Shown: positions 1 to 8,025, counted from the stretch's first letter. The stretch: DNA of 48,024 nucleotides from Schleiferiaceae bacterium (GCA_030833905.1 JAURGG010000005.1:1-48024), one strand, 5' to 3'. A program made the numbers and translations. The notes: generated from the letters alone by a model not told the origin.

Positions 1-1
1 C

Positions 2-262
2 ATGAAGAAGTTCCTTCGTTTTTCAGCCCTCGCCCTTGGTTCCACGGCACTTTTGATTGCGTGTGAGCCCGAAAACACCTGCCTTGAGTGCGAAGCATCT
101 CAGGTAACCACGGTTCAGGGCGAGCAGCCGGTCACGGTGCCCATTGGTCCGCTCGAACTTTGCGGAACCGAGGTGGATTCCGTCCTTACGGGCCCATTCA
201 CCCAAACCATTGATTTGGGTGGGGTGACGGCGACGCAGGTGACGACCTGGACCTGCCAGTAG
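2..262 (+). CDS. Small cysteine-containing lipoprotein, function unknown
   Basis: An 86-residue protein with an N-terminal basic stretch (MKKFLRF), a hydrophobic core and a lipobox ending LLIA-C, so Cys21 is the likely lipidated residue and the mature protein would sit on a membrane facing the periplasm or outside. The mature part is only about 65 residues and has four further cysteines (C27 and C30 as CxxC, C54 and C85), which could form disulphides or bind a metal. The start lies at the window edge, so its promoter is not visible. A stem-loop followed by a T-run lies just downstream. No family was recognised. Confidence 0.7.
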   Translation: MKKFLRFSALALGSTALLIACEPENTCLECEASQVTTVQGEQPVTVPIGPLELCGTEVDSVLTGPFTQTIDLGGVTATQVTTWTCQ

Positions 263-267
263 CCTCT

Positions 268-314
268 GCTTGGTGCTCGGCCTGCAACGGTCTTCGCACC
301 AAGCTTCGCTTTTT
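268..314 (+). terminator. Probable intrinsic terminator after the small lipoprotein gene
   Basis: GCTTGGTGC (268-276) and GCACCAAGC (296-304) are perfect 9-bp inverted repeats with a 19-nt loop. A T-run (310-314, then AATTT) follows five bases after the stem. The gene's stop codon is at 260-262. The loop is longer than in a classical terminator, so the call is moderate. Confidence 0.5.
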
Positions 315-320
315 AATTTA

Positions 321-410
321 AAAGGGGACTTTAGTCCTTTGCCACACTATTAGTGTGATGTTCGCCTCCGTGGAGCATGGCTCAGGACCGGAGGAGTCCA
401 ATGTTATGGA
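321..410. other. Cluster of inverted repeats, possible structured RNA
   Basis: No convincing ORF lies here. Consecutive stems can be drawn: AAAGG(GG)ACT with AGTCCTTT (321-340, two bulged G), CACACTA with TAGTGTG (343-357), CCTCCG (365-370) with CGGAGG (389-394) enclosing GAGC/GCTC (373-383), and TCCA/TGGA (397-410). Strand is unknown and no known RNA family was recognised. Confidence 0.35.
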
Positions 411-468
411 CGTACTTTAAAGCCGGAATCTCCAGCAAACTTGAGCCGCCGTATGGGTAGACAAATAC

Positions 469-927
469 TTAGTCTTCGACGGGAAAATCGAATTTTGATA
501 TTTGGCGCTCCATTAAGGCAATAAATTCATCTACCTCTTTATTACTTGGCCTGTCCCGAAACAGTTCAATTTGACCATGAATTCGGTTGGGGATGAGCAG
601 TAAATTTTCAAAGCTTAAATACGTCAAGAGCAGCATCGCACTGAATAATAAAAAAGGTCCAAGCACCATGAACCAGGTTGCTTCACCTTCAGTGGGATCT
701 ATCAGTTCGAAGAAATTAGAGGCGAAGACCACACCGGAAATTACGGTTAACAAAATGATCAAAAAGCCTGGTTTGTCTTTGGTGTACGTAATGTGCTTTG
801 TGTCAAATTCTGAAAGGGGGAAATACTCGGTGATTTTATCCGTTAAATCACTACGAGTAATTTTTAAATGGTAGTTTACAATCTCAAGTTCGCGGACAAA
901 CAAGAAACGACGTTGCACTAGTTTCAT
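469..927 (-). CDS. Two-TM membrane protein, shorter paralogue of the upstream gene
   Basis: A 152-residue protein. Its N-terminal half (MKLVQRR...ELEI, then FPLSEFD...ITYTKD) precedes two hydrophobic helices at about 54-72 and 84-104, followed by a cytosolic-type tail with IELFRDRPSNKEVDEFI. The protein aligns along its length with the product of the gene directly upstream, sharing the MKL-Q-R start, the ELEI motif, the two TM segments and the FFR..P..REV..F motif, but it lacks that protein's C-terminal SHOCT-like segment. Its ATG overlaps the upstream TGA (ATGA), which suggests translational coupling. Base composition is clearly AT-richer than the genes after 1.77 kb. Function unknown. Confidence 0.65.
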   Translation of the reverse strand: MKLVQRRFLFVRELEIVNYHLKITRSDLTDKITEYFPLSEFDTKHITYTKDKPGFLIILLTVISGVVFASNFFELIDPTEGEATWFMVLGPFLLFSAMLLLTYLSFENLLLIPNRIHGQIELFRDRPSNKEVDEFIALMERQISKFDFPVED

Positions 928-1556
928 TCAGACTGACGTTCGATCGAATCTTTATTAAATCCAATGTTCGTGGCCTTTATTTTTCCCGTTGCGAGTTGAT
1001 TTTTTAACTCCGTATACTCTTCTTCGGTAATCACTTCTATTTGGAGCAACCAGTTGAGCTTAGAGATTTGGTGTGCTACGGGCATGTCGGGGTCAATAAC
1101 GGCGTGCTGCTTGCGTATAGATTCTTTAACGGCGTTTTTCAAGTTGGATACAAACGCGTTGACCTCACGGTGAGTTGGAAGTGCCCGAAAGAATTCTACA
1201 TCTCCCGATTGCGTTGAGGGAAACTGAATGACATCCTTTGATTTTACATAAAGAAAAAACGAGGATACACTGAGTCCGATGATCAAGGGAACAATCATGG
1301 AAATTGATCCTGAATTTTCTTGGGGATCGGAAATAGAACGATATAAACTGATTACAAGAAATAATGAAAAAAAGCCTGTTATAAACATGGATTTACGGTC
1401 GATGGTCTTCAAATAAACCATCCGCGAAACATCGATTTCATCCAAGGGTATATTGACCTCTTTCGAGCCAGAATAGCTTTTTGTGCTGTACCGTAACGTG
1501 TTCTTGAGAATTTCAAGCTCATAACGCTGTAAGAGCCTTTCTTGAATCAGTTTCAT
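924..1556 (-). CDS. Two-TM membrane protein with C-terminal SHOCT-like motif
   Basis: A 210-residue protein when started at the ATG at 1556; this start aligns with the first residues of the downstream paralogue (MKLIQERLL...ELEI versus MKLVQRRFL...ELEI). A longer in-frame start at 1610 adds 18 residues with no counterpart. It has two hydrophobic segments (about 57-74 and 86-104), then the FFRALPTHREVNAFV motif shared with the paralogue. Near the C-terminus, ISKLNWLLQIEVITEEEYTE (about 164-183) resembles the SHOCT motif, a short oligomerisation-type helix pair found at the ends of many membrane proteins. AT-rich composition and nearby tandem repeats suggest acquired DNA. Role unknown. Confidence 0.65.
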   Translation of the reverse strand: MKLIQERLLQRYELEILKNTLRYSTKSYSGSKEVNIPLDEIDVSRMVYLKTIDRKSMFITGFFSLFLVISLYRSISDPQENSGSISMIVPLIIGLSVSSFFLYVKSKDVIQFPSTQSGDVEFFRALPTHREVNAFVSNLKNAVKESIRKQHAVIDPDMPVAHQISKLNWLLQIEVITEEEYTELKNQLATGKIKATNIGFNKDSIERQSE

Positions 1557-1665
1557 CAATGTTGATTGCAGAAGATTAATCGTTCGGCGCCAGATCCAGG
1601 CATAAAGCAATGTGCCATTTGTTGGCGCTTTGATCTTCCTGATGCAGCAAGGCGAATATAATGAC

Positions 1666-1734
1666 TTTACACTTTGAGTGAATTTTATTTTACACTTTGA
1701 GTGAATTTCATTTTACACTTTGTGGAATAAATGA
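1666..1734. repeat. 23-bp tandem direct repeat, about three copies
   Basis: Copies begin at 1666, 1689 and 1712, each starting TTTACACTTTG. The first two continue AGTGAATTT(T/C)AT and the third diverges after TTTACACTTTG. The period is exactly 23 bp. They sit between the AT-rich membrane-protein pair and the GC-rich conserved backbone. They could be a remnant of a mobile-element end, since some IS families carry multiple short repeats at their termini, or protein-binding iterations. No transposase gene is present. Confidence 0.75.
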
Positions 1735-1772
1735 CACGCACGTGCGAGGCGTCCGGTTTGCGGCCAAAAAGA

Positions 1773-2654
1773 TTACTGATCCGCGCTCAACCGCGCCACC
1801 GTACCCAACGGCAGCACCTTGCCAAACGAGTCGGCCACGGCGAGCTCGAGCAGTTCGGGTTCGCGCTTGAAGTGCTGGCTGATGAGCGTGTGGGCGACCA
1901 CAGCGCTCAGGCCCATGCTGTACAGATTGAGGGCGAGGAATCCGCCCGGAGCGAGCAGGGCCGCGCAGTCGCGCAGTAGGTCGTCGATTTGTTCTTCGAG
2001 CACCCATTTTTCGCCGGCGGGTCCGCGGCCGTAGGCCGGAGGGTCCAGCAAAATACCCTGGTAGGTCTTGCCGCGCTTGACTTCGCGGCGCACAAAGGCG
2101 GCGGCGTCTTCGACCACCCAGCGAATGCCGTCGAGGCCGCTGGAGTCCATGTTGCGACGGCCCCAGTCGACCACCTTGCGGACCGAGTCCACGTGTGTGG
2201 TGTCGGCGCCGGCAGCGCGGGCGGCCAGGCTGGCTCCGCCGGTGTAGGCAAAGAGGTTAAGAACCTTGGTGTCGGCTCCGGTGACGGCCACTTGGTCAAA
2301 AATCCATTCCCAGTTGGTCGCCTGCTCGGGAAAGATTCCGAGGTGCTTAAAGGCCGTGCGCTCCAGGTCAAAATGCAGCTGGGTTCCGCGCAGGTCGTAG
2401 GTCAGGGGCCACTGAGCAACGGTTCCGGGTTTGAGCGACCAGTCGCCCGACTCGGGGTTTTGCTTGGACCGGCTGAAGTGGGCGTCGGCCCGCTTTGACC
2501 ACTCGGCGGGGGCCATCGAGGGCGTCCACACGGCCTGGGGCTCGGGGCGCCACAGCGTTTGGTGGCCAAAGCGCTCGAGTTTGGCGAAGTTTCCGCTGTC
2601 GATCAGCTCGTAGTCTGTCCAGGGCGCGACGGCCACGTCAATGCGGAGGCTCAT
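1773..2654 (-). CDS. Class I SAM-dependent rRNA methyltransferase-like protein (RlmI/RlmK superfamily, no PUA domain)
   Basis: A 293-residue Rossmann-fold methyltransferase. The SAM-binding motif I is NLFAYTGG (133-140) and the catalytic-loop motif is LLDPPAYGRGP (202-212), as in the COG1092 family that methylates cytosine-5 or guanine-N7 in 23S rRNA. The usual N-terminal PUA domain is absent and is replaced by about 100 residues containing SGNFAKLERFG and LRGTQLHFDLERTAFKHLGIFPEQ. RNA, probably rRNA, is the expected substrate, but the exact base cannot be read from sequence. Its ATG overlaps the TGA of the upstream radical SAM gene (ATGA at 2651-2654), so the two are coupled. Confidence 0.85.
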   Translation of the reverse strand: MSLRIDVAVAPWTDYELIDSGNFAKLERFGHQTLWRPEPQAVWTPSMAPAEWSKRADAHFSRSKQNPESGDWSLKPGTVAQWPLTYDLRGTQLHFDLERTAFKHLGIFPEQATNWEWIFDQVAVTGADTKVLNLFAYTGGASLAARAAGADTTHVDSVRKVVDWGRRNMDSSGLDGIRWVVEDAAAFVRREVKRGKTYQGILLDPPAYGRGPAGEKWVLEEQIDDLLRDCAALLAPGGFLALNLYSMGLSAVVAHTLISQHFKREPELLELAVADSFGKVLPLGTVARLSADQ

Positions 2655-3997
2655 GCGCGTTTGGCGTTGTAGTAGGCCTGGGTTTCGGCCGCCGGGTTAA
2701 AGTATCCGTAGGCGATGTGCGGGTAGGTTTCGCGCACGCGGTGCATCAGTTCGAGGACGCCAAACGGATTGCCGTCGGGCTGCTTGCGCAGCTTTTTGAA
2801 GTACCAGTCGGGGTCGATGTTAAAGTTCCGCCACTGAATCATGCTCAGGTCGGTATCCTCGATGAGGCGTTGGAGTGCGTCCCACTCGGCCGGAGTGTCG
2901 GTGCAGCCGGGGAATACGAAGTAGTTGATGCTCGCCCATCCGCCGTGCTGGCGCACGACCTTCAGGCTCTGGGCAAGGGCCTCGAATTCGTAGTTCCGCG
3001 GCAGGTAGTAGCCGGTGTACCAGTCCTTTTGGGCGGAATTCATGCTCACGCGGATGCTGCGCAGTCCGGCCTCGCAGAGCTTGGCGACGTCGTCGGGGCG
3101 CGATCCGTTGGTGTTGATGTTAAAAATTCCGCGGTCGGTCACGGCGCGCACGCGGCGCATCGCCTCGGCCAGGGTGTCGGCCACCAGCAGGGGTTCGCCC
3201 TCGCAGCCTTGCCCAAACGACATGACGGGGTAGGGCGCCTGCTCGAGGTGGTGCAGGGCAATGTCGGCAATCTCCTGGGGGTCAGGGATGAACTTGAGGC
3301 GAAAGTGGGCGCTCGACACGTCCTCGTCTTCTTGCAGCGAAATGCATCCGAGGCAGGTCGCGTTGCAGGCGGGCGACGAGGGAATGGGCAGTTCCCAGCG
3401 CTCCAAAAAGAAGTTTTGGGCGGCGCGGCACTGGTAGCTTCCGGCGCATTGGGTCGACAGGTGTTCCACGAGGCGGTTTTCGGGGAAGCGCTTTTTCATG
3501 CGGTTCACCGCGCCCTCGATCATGGGGGCGTGGAACTGGCTCACGTCCTGGCGCAGGTCGGGGTCGACGCGCACCGCCGTGGTCCAAAATCGCCCGTCGA
3601 ACCAACCTAGGGCCGTGTAGGCATAGAGGGGTAGGATCGGAGCCGGTCCGTTTTTTTCGTAGGCCGCCAGGTAGGTTTGGGTGTGCGCGGGGCTCACGAA
3701 TGCGGCCACGGCGTCGCCGTCCATCAGCTCGGACTGCTGGGTTTCAGGGTTCCAACCCAATGGCTTGCGGCCGGGCAAGGCAAAAAATTCGGAACCCTCG
3801 GGCAGCGGAATAAAGTCTTCGGGGCGGAGCGGCACGACGTCGTTGCCCGTGCGGCCCATGCAGCGCAGGTAGGGATGCTCCTCGATCTGGCCCTCAGCGT
3901 CGGCCACTAGGGCAAAGGGCACCTCAGCGGGGTGCTCAATGGGTCGCGAGCGAAAAAGCGGGTGTTCTGGGGCGAAGTCGAGGCTGCGGGCGTGCAT
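2651..3997 (-). CDS. Radical SAM protein with long N-terminal region
   Basis: A 448-residue protein. The radical SAM cluster motif is CNATCLGC (C211, C215, C218), expected to hold a 4Fe-4S cluster that cleaves S-adenosylmethionine. A conserved-looking GQGCEGEPLL follows, as in the GGEP motif of the superfamily, then NINTNGSRPDD and RSIRVSMNS on the barrel strands. About 180 residues precede the core and contain two more cysteines just before it (C184, C190). The substrate is unknown. The overlapping downstream rRNA methyltransferase-like gene hints at RNA or ribosome modification. A TACCTTTG box ends four bases before the ATG. Confidence 0.85.
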   Translation of the reverse strand: MHARSLDFAPEHPLFRSRPIEHPAEVPFALVADAEGQIEEHPYLRCMGRTGNDVVPLRPEDFIPLPEGSEFFALPGRKPLGWNPETQQSELMDGDAVAAFVSPAHTQTYLAAYEKNGPAPILPLYAYTALGWFDGRFWTTAVRVDPDLRQDVSQFHAPMIEGAVNRMKKRFPENRLVEHLSTQCAGSYQCRAAQNFFLERWELPIPSSPACNATCLGCISLQEDEDVSSAHFRLKFIPDPQEIADIALHHLEQAPYPVMSFGQGCEGEPLLVADTLAEAMRRVRAVTDRGIFNINTNGSRPDDVAKLCEAGLRSIRVSMNSAQKDWYTGYYLPRNYEFEALAQSLKVVRQHGGWASINYFVFPGCTDTPAEWDALQRLIEDTDLSMIQWRNFNIDPDWYFKKLRKQPDGNPFGVLELMHRVRETYPHIAYGYFNPAAETQAYYNAKRA

Positions 3998-4001
3998 GGG
4001 G

Positions 4002-4009
4002 CAAAGGTA
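4002..4009 (-). promoter_or_regulatory. -7 promoter box of the radical SAM gene, leaderless arrangement
   Basis: On the minus strand TACCTTTG is followed by CCCC and then the ATG at 3997. It matches the Bacteroidetes -7 consensus TAnnTTTG perfectly. Transcription would begin at about the start codon. No clear -33 TTTG was seen. Confidence 0.65.
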
Positions 4010-4032
4010 GCGCGGAGCGTTCCGCGCCGAAA

Positions 4033-5205
4033 TCAGTACAGAAACGTATCAAACGGAAAGCGCACCGCGTGAATCGTCGACGCGTTGCGGTAGATCATAT
4101 CGCGCAGGGCGTCGAACTGGTCTTTGTGCAGGGCGCTGATGAACACGCACTGTCCGTTGGTGCGGCGGGCCCAGGCGGATTTGAGCTCGTCAAGGGTTCC
4201 GGCGGGGCGGCCCTCGTCGTCAGTCGGAGCCGTCCAGGCGTCAATCTTGTTGAATACGACGATCTGGGGAGTGTCCTGGCAGCCAAGCTCCTGAAGGATT
4301 GCGGCAACGGACTCCATGTGGTCCTCGTAGTTGGGGTGGGCGACGTCGACGACGTGCAGAAGGATGTCGGCCTCGCGCACCTCGTCGAGGGTCGATTTGA
4401 ACGACTCGACGAGCTGGGTCGGCAGCTTGCGGATGAAGCCCACCGTGTCGGTAAGCAGAAACGGAAGGTTGCCCACCACCACCTTGCGTACGGTCGTGTC
4501 GAGGGTCGCAAAAAGTTTGTTTTCGGCCAGGACCTCGCTCTTGCTGAGCGCGTTCATGAGGGTGGACTTGCCGACGTTGGTGTAGCCGATCAGGGCCATG
4601 CGCACGAGGGCTCCGCGGTTGCCCCGCTGGGTGGCCATCTGGCGGTCGATGACCGTCAGCTTCTCTTTGAGGTGCGCAATTTTTTGCTTGATGATGCGGC
4701 GGTCGGTCTCGATTTGGGTTTCGCCGGGGCCGCGCATGCCGATTCCGCCCTTTTGGCGCTCGAGGTGGGTCCACATGCGCGTCAGTCGGGGCAGCAGGTA
4801 CTCGTACTGGGCGAGCTCGACCTGGGTGCGGGCGTACGAGGTCTGGGCCCGTGCGGCAAAGATGTCGAGGATGAGGTTGGTGCGGTCCATCACCTTGCAC
4901 TCAAACAGGCGCTCGATGTTTTTGAGCTGCGACGGACTCAGTTCGTCGTCAAAAATGACGAGGTCAACCTCTTCGGCGTCAAGGTAGGCCTTGATTTCGT
5001 CCATTTTTCCGGAACCTAGAAAAAGTTTCGGATCCGGCTTGTCGAGTTTTTGAGAGAATACGGCGACGGTTTCGGCTCCGGCGGTCTCGGCCAAAAAGCG
5101 GAGCTCGTCGAGGTATTCGTTGGCCTTGGTTTCGTCTTGGAGGCGAGTTACGGCCCCAACAAGCACACAGCGCTCAGGGCCTTGGCGGGGTCGCCGATCA
5201 ATCAT
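4033..5205 (-). CDS. hflX: GTPase HflX, ribosome-associated
   Basis: A 390-residue GTPase of the HflX family, which binds the 50S subunit and rescues or splits stalled ribosomes under stress. The N-terminal HflX domain contains FLGSGKMDEI and the strongly conserved GGIGMRGPGETQIETDRR (about 153-170) before the coiled linker. The G domain carries the P-loop GYTNVGKST (207-215) and the DTVGF switch II motif. Length is normal for the family. The start ATG lies four bases after a perfect TAACTTTG promoter box whose first three bases are the stop codon of the upstream gene. Confidence 0.96.
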   Translation of the reverse strand: MIDRRPRQGPERCVLVGAVTRLQDETKANEYLDELRFLAETAGAETVAVFSQKLDKPDPKLFLGSGKMDEIKAYLDAEEVDLVIFDDELSPSQLKNIERLFECKVMDRTNLILDIFAARAQTSYARTQVELAQYEYLLPRLTRMWTHLERQKGGIGMRGPGETQIETDRRIIKQKIAHLKEKLTVIDRQMATQRGNRGALVRMALIGYTNVGKSTLMNALSKSEVLAENKLFATLDTTVRKVVVGNLPFLLTDTVGFIRKLPTQLVESFKSTLDEVREADILLHVVDVAHPNYEDHMESVAAILQELGCQDTPQIVVFNKIDAWTAPTDDEGRPAGTLDELKSAWARRTNGQCVFISALHKDQFDALRDMIYRNASTIHAVRFPFDTFLY

Positions 5206-5209
5206 GTAG

Positions 5210-5217
5210 CAAAGTTA
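5210..5217 (-). promoter_or_regulatory. -7 promoter box of hflX overlapping the upstream stop codon
   Basis: Minus-strand TAACTTTG, then CTAC, then the hflX ATG. The TAA is also the stop codon of the gene ending at 5215. This matches TAnnTTTG exactly and would give a leaderless hflX mRNA. Confidence 0.65.
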
Positions 5218-5649
5218 GAACAATCGGTCCCAGGGAACACGACTCGCGATGAGCAATAGTCCCAATCCGACGTACGCAATTACGGCCTGCTGCTTGCGGC
5301 GATCTGCTTCAAGTTTTTTGAAGCGCGAGCGGCCCACGGTGACGAGCACGATTCCGACCACATTAATGCTGATGTGCTCGACTGCAAAGTAGCGGAGTTC
5401 GGCGGTGCGCATGACTTCGCTGGCATTCTCGGCAAGGAGTCCGAACCACGGACCCACGAAGTAGAGCCCAAGGCCCAAAAGCAGCTGCAGGTGGCCCAGC
5501 GCCAGGGTGGCAATGGTGAGCCCGTTGAGCGCTTTGCTGGTCGGCTTGTTTTGAAGTCTGTTGACCAAGGCGAGCACAACAGTCGTTAGGGCCGAGAGCA
5601 AAAAGAGGTAAGCAAGGCTTCGGTGGCTGTGGAGCAGTCCAGTGTACAC
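5215..5649 (-). CDS. Four-TM membrane protein, cytochrome b-like annotation family
   Basis: A 144-residue protein with four hydrophobic helices: about 9-27 (starting SLAYLFLLSALTTVVLALV), 42-67 (LTIATLALGHLQLLLGLGLYF), 92-107 (INVVGIVLVTVGRS) and 124-138 (VIAYVGLGLLLIAS). Histidines near or in helices (H8, H10, H53, H92 region) recall small haem-binding membrane proteins, and similar flavobacterial proteins are often labelled cytochrome B; haem binding is not shown. Translation begins at GTG (5649), as no ATG lies in frame upstream. A TAACTTTG box lies 39 bases before it. hflX follows immediately. Confidence 0.7.
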   Translation of the reverse strand: MYTGLLHSHRSLAYLFLLSALTTVVLALVNRLQNKPTSKALNGLTIATLALGHLQLLLGLGLYFVGPWFGLLAENASEVMRTAELRYFAVEHISINVVGIVLVTVGRSRFKKLEADRRKQQAVIAYVGLGLLLIASRVPWDRLF

Positions 5650-5688
5650 GTTAAATGCGGATTAAATGGGTGATTCCGTTTGTTACCC

Positions 5689-5696
5689 CAAAGTTA
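5689..5696 (-). promoter_or_regulatory. -7 promoter box for the four-TM protein gene
   Basis: Minus-strand TAACTTTG matches TAnnTTTG and lies 39 bases before the GTG start at 5649, so this gene would have a normal short leader. It is the first box of the four-TM protein/hflX unit. Confidence 0.5.
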
Positions 5697-5732
5697 AGTC
5701 CGCAAAGTCACCTCGAATGTTAAATTTCGACG

Positions 5733-5740
5733 GACCTTTG
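5733..5740 (+). promoter_or_regulatory. Probable -7 promoter box of maeB (one mismatch)
   Basis: GACCTTTG followed by CAGCT and the ATG at 5746. It differs from TAnnTTTG at the first base only. The position five bases before ATG matches the leaderless pattern at other genes in the window. Confidence 0.45.
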
Positions 5741-5745
5741 CAGCT

Positions 5746-8025
5746 ATGAAAAAGACGCCGATTCGCAAGCGAGATATTCTAGAGTACCACGAAGGGCACC
5801 GCCCGGGTAAAGTAGAGGTGGTTCCGACCAAGCCCTCGAATTCGCAGCGCGACCTGAGCATTGCCTACTCACCAGGCGTGGCCGAGCCCTGCCTCGAGAT
5901 CGCCGCCAACCCCGAAGATGCCTACCGCTACACGGCCAAGGGCAACCTCGTCGCGGTTATCAGCAACGGAACCGCCGTGCTCGGCCTCGGCGACATCGGC
6001 CCGCTGGCCTCAAAGCCCGTGATGGAGGGCAAGGGCGTCCTCTTCAAAATCTTTGCGGACATCGACGTGTTTGACCTCGAGCTCGACACCAAAGACCCCG
6101 ACAAGTTTGTCGAGACCGTCAAGATTCTGGCGCCCACGTTTGGAGGCGTCAACCTCGAAGACATTTCGGCTCCCGACTGCTTTTACATCGAGAAGCGGCT
6201 GCGCGAAGAGCTCGATATTCCCATCATGCACGACGACCAGCACGGAACCGCCATCATTACCGGCGCCGCCCTGCTGAACGCCACCGAGATTGTGGGCAAG
6301 AAGCTGAGCGAAGTGCGCGTGGTGTTCAACGGGGCCGGAGCCTCAGCCATCAGCTGCGCCCGTCTGTACTTGGCCTTGGGCGTGAAGCCCGAAAACCTCA
6401 CCATGTGCGATTCCAAGGGCGTCATCCACGACGGCCGCGACGACCTGACTGAGGAGAAGATGGACTTCAAGCGCGCCACGCCGCACCGCACGTTGGCCGA
6501 GGCCCTGGTGGGCGCCGACGTGTTTGTCGGCCTGTCGAAGGGCAATATTTTGAGTCCCGAGATGGTAAAGTCGATGGCCGCCAACCCGGTGGTCTTTGCG
6601 CTGGCAAATCCGGACCCTGAGATCAACTACGACGTGGCGATCAAGACGCGCAAGGACCTGATTATGGCGACCGGCCGAAGCGACAATCCGAACCAGGTGA
6701 ATAACGTACTGGGCTTTCCGTACATCTTTCGCGGAGCACTCGACGTTCGCGCCACCAAGATCAACGAGGCCATGAAGCTCGCGGCGGTCAAGGCGATCGC
6801 CGACCTCGCCAAAGAGGCCGTTCCCGAGATCGTGAACCTCGCCTACGGCAGCCGCAATTTGTCGTTCGGAACCGACTACATTATTCCAAAGCCCTTTGAT
6901 CCGCGCTTGATTTATACCGTGGCCCCGGCCGTGGCCCGCGCAGCGATGGAGTCGGGTGTGGCCAAAAAACCCATCACCAACTGGGATTCCTACGAAGAGG
7001 AGCTTCGCAGCCGCCTTGGCCGCGACGACAAGTTCATTCGCCTGGCGGTCGAAAAAGCAAAATCTGCTCCCAAGCGGGTGGTATACAACGAGGCCGACCA
7101 CTACAGAGTACTGAAGGCCGCTCAAATCGCGATGGAAGAAGGCATTTGCCAGCCCATTCTGCTGGGCGACGTGGCCAAGATCAAGGCGCTCAACGAAGAG
7201 TACAATCTTGGCCTCGAAGAGGTTCTGATGATTGATCCGCGCAGCAATACGGCGCCCAATCTTGCCGACTACGCCGAGATGTTTTATGCATTTCGCCAGC
7301 GAAAAGGTGTGGGACGCGAGGAAGCGCGCCGCCTGATGCACAACCGCGACTACTACGGTCCGATGATGGTGCGCTGCGGGCATGCAGACGCCTACGTTAC
7401 CGGAGCCACTGTGAAGTACACCCGCGCCGTACGCCCCGTAATGGAGATTCTGGGGCCCAAAAAAGGCGGGTCGACCGTGGCCGGAGTGTACGTAATGCTG
7501 ACCAAACAAGGTCCGAAGTTTTTTGCCGACACGACCATCAACCAAGACCCCACCGCCGACCGCGTAGCGCAAATTGTGTGCGAGGTGTCGAAGATGGTGC
7601 GCAAGATGAATATTGTTCCGCGTGTGGCGCTTCTGAGCTATTCCAACTTCGGGTCGGGCGACGGCAAGACGCCGCGCAAAATGCGCGAGGCTCTCAGCCT
7701 AATCCGAGCTAAGGATCCGGACCTGGTTGCCGACGGAGAAATGCAGGCCAATTTTGCGGTGGACAATGCGCTGCTTGCCGAGCAGTTTCCGTTCAGCGAC
7801 CTGGTCGGAAAAGGTCCGAATGTGTTTGTCTTCCCCGGCCTTTCGTCAGCCAACATTTCGTACAAGTTGCTTCAGTCAATGGCCGGAATGGAGGCCGTCG
7901 GACCCTTGCTCGTAGGCTTGGATTACCCAGCGCACGTGCTGCAGCTCGGATGCAGCGTTCGCGAGATCGTGAATACGACCGCTATGGCTGTGATTGACGC
8001 CCAGTCGCGGGAGGTAGCTGGCTGA
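5746..8025 (+). CDS. maeB: NADP-dependent malic enzyme fused to a phosphotransacetylase-like domain
   Basis: A 759-residue cytosolic enzyme that decarboxylates malate to pyruvate with NADP reduction, feeding gluconeogenic or biosynthetic pools. The malic enzyme N-terminal domain shows YSPGVAEPC (41-49) and the catalytic region DDQHGTAI (163-170). The NADP-binding domain has FNGAGASAI (194-202). From about residue 430 a complete phosphate acetyl/butyryltransferase-like domain follows ([31 protein letters not shown]); in MaeB proteins this domain is usually regulatory and binds acetyl-CoA rather than catalysing. Length is typical. Its last 44 bases overlap the convergent MFS transporter gene. 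Confidence 0.96.
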   Translation: MKKTPIRKRDILEYHEGHRPGKVEVVPTKPSNSQRDLSIAYSPGVAEPCLEIAANPEDAYRYTAKGNLVAVISNGTAVLGLGDIGPLASKPVMEGKGVLFKIFADIDVFDLELDTKDPDKFVETVKILAPTFGGVNLEDISAPDCFYIEKRLREELDIPIMHDDQHGTAIITGAALLNATEIVGKKLSEVRVVFNGAGASAISCARLYLALGVKPENLTMCDSKGVIHDGRDDLTEEKMDFKRATPHRTLAEALVGADVFVGLSKGNILSPEMVKSMAANPVVFALANPDPEINYDVAIKTRKDLIMATGRSDNPNQVNNVLGFPYIFRGALDVRATKINEAMKLAAVKAIADLAKEAVPEIVNLAYGSRNLSFGTDYIIPKPFDPRLIYTVAPAVARAAMESGVAKKPITNWDSYEEELRSRLGRDDKFIRLAVEKAKSAPKRVVYNEADHYRVLKAAQIAMEEGICQPILLGDVAKIKALNEEYNLGLEEVLMIDPRSNTAPNLADYAEMFYAFRQRKGVGREEARRLMHNRDYYGPMMVRCGHADAYVTGATVKYTRAVRPVMEILGPKKGGSTVAGVYVMLTKQGPKFFADTTINQDPTADRVAQIVCEVSKMVRKMNIVPRVALLSYSNFGSGDGKTPRKMREALSLIRAKDPDLVADGEMQANFAVDNALLAEQFPFSDLVGKGPNVFVFPGLSSANISYKLLQSMAGMEAVGPLLVGLDYPAHVLQLGCSVREIVNTTAMAVIDAQSREVAG

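Noticed and set aside
1557-1610. 18-residue N-terminal extension of the SHOCT-like membrane protein
   Set aside because: The paralogue begins exactly at the position equivalent to the ATG at 1556, and the extension has no counterpart.
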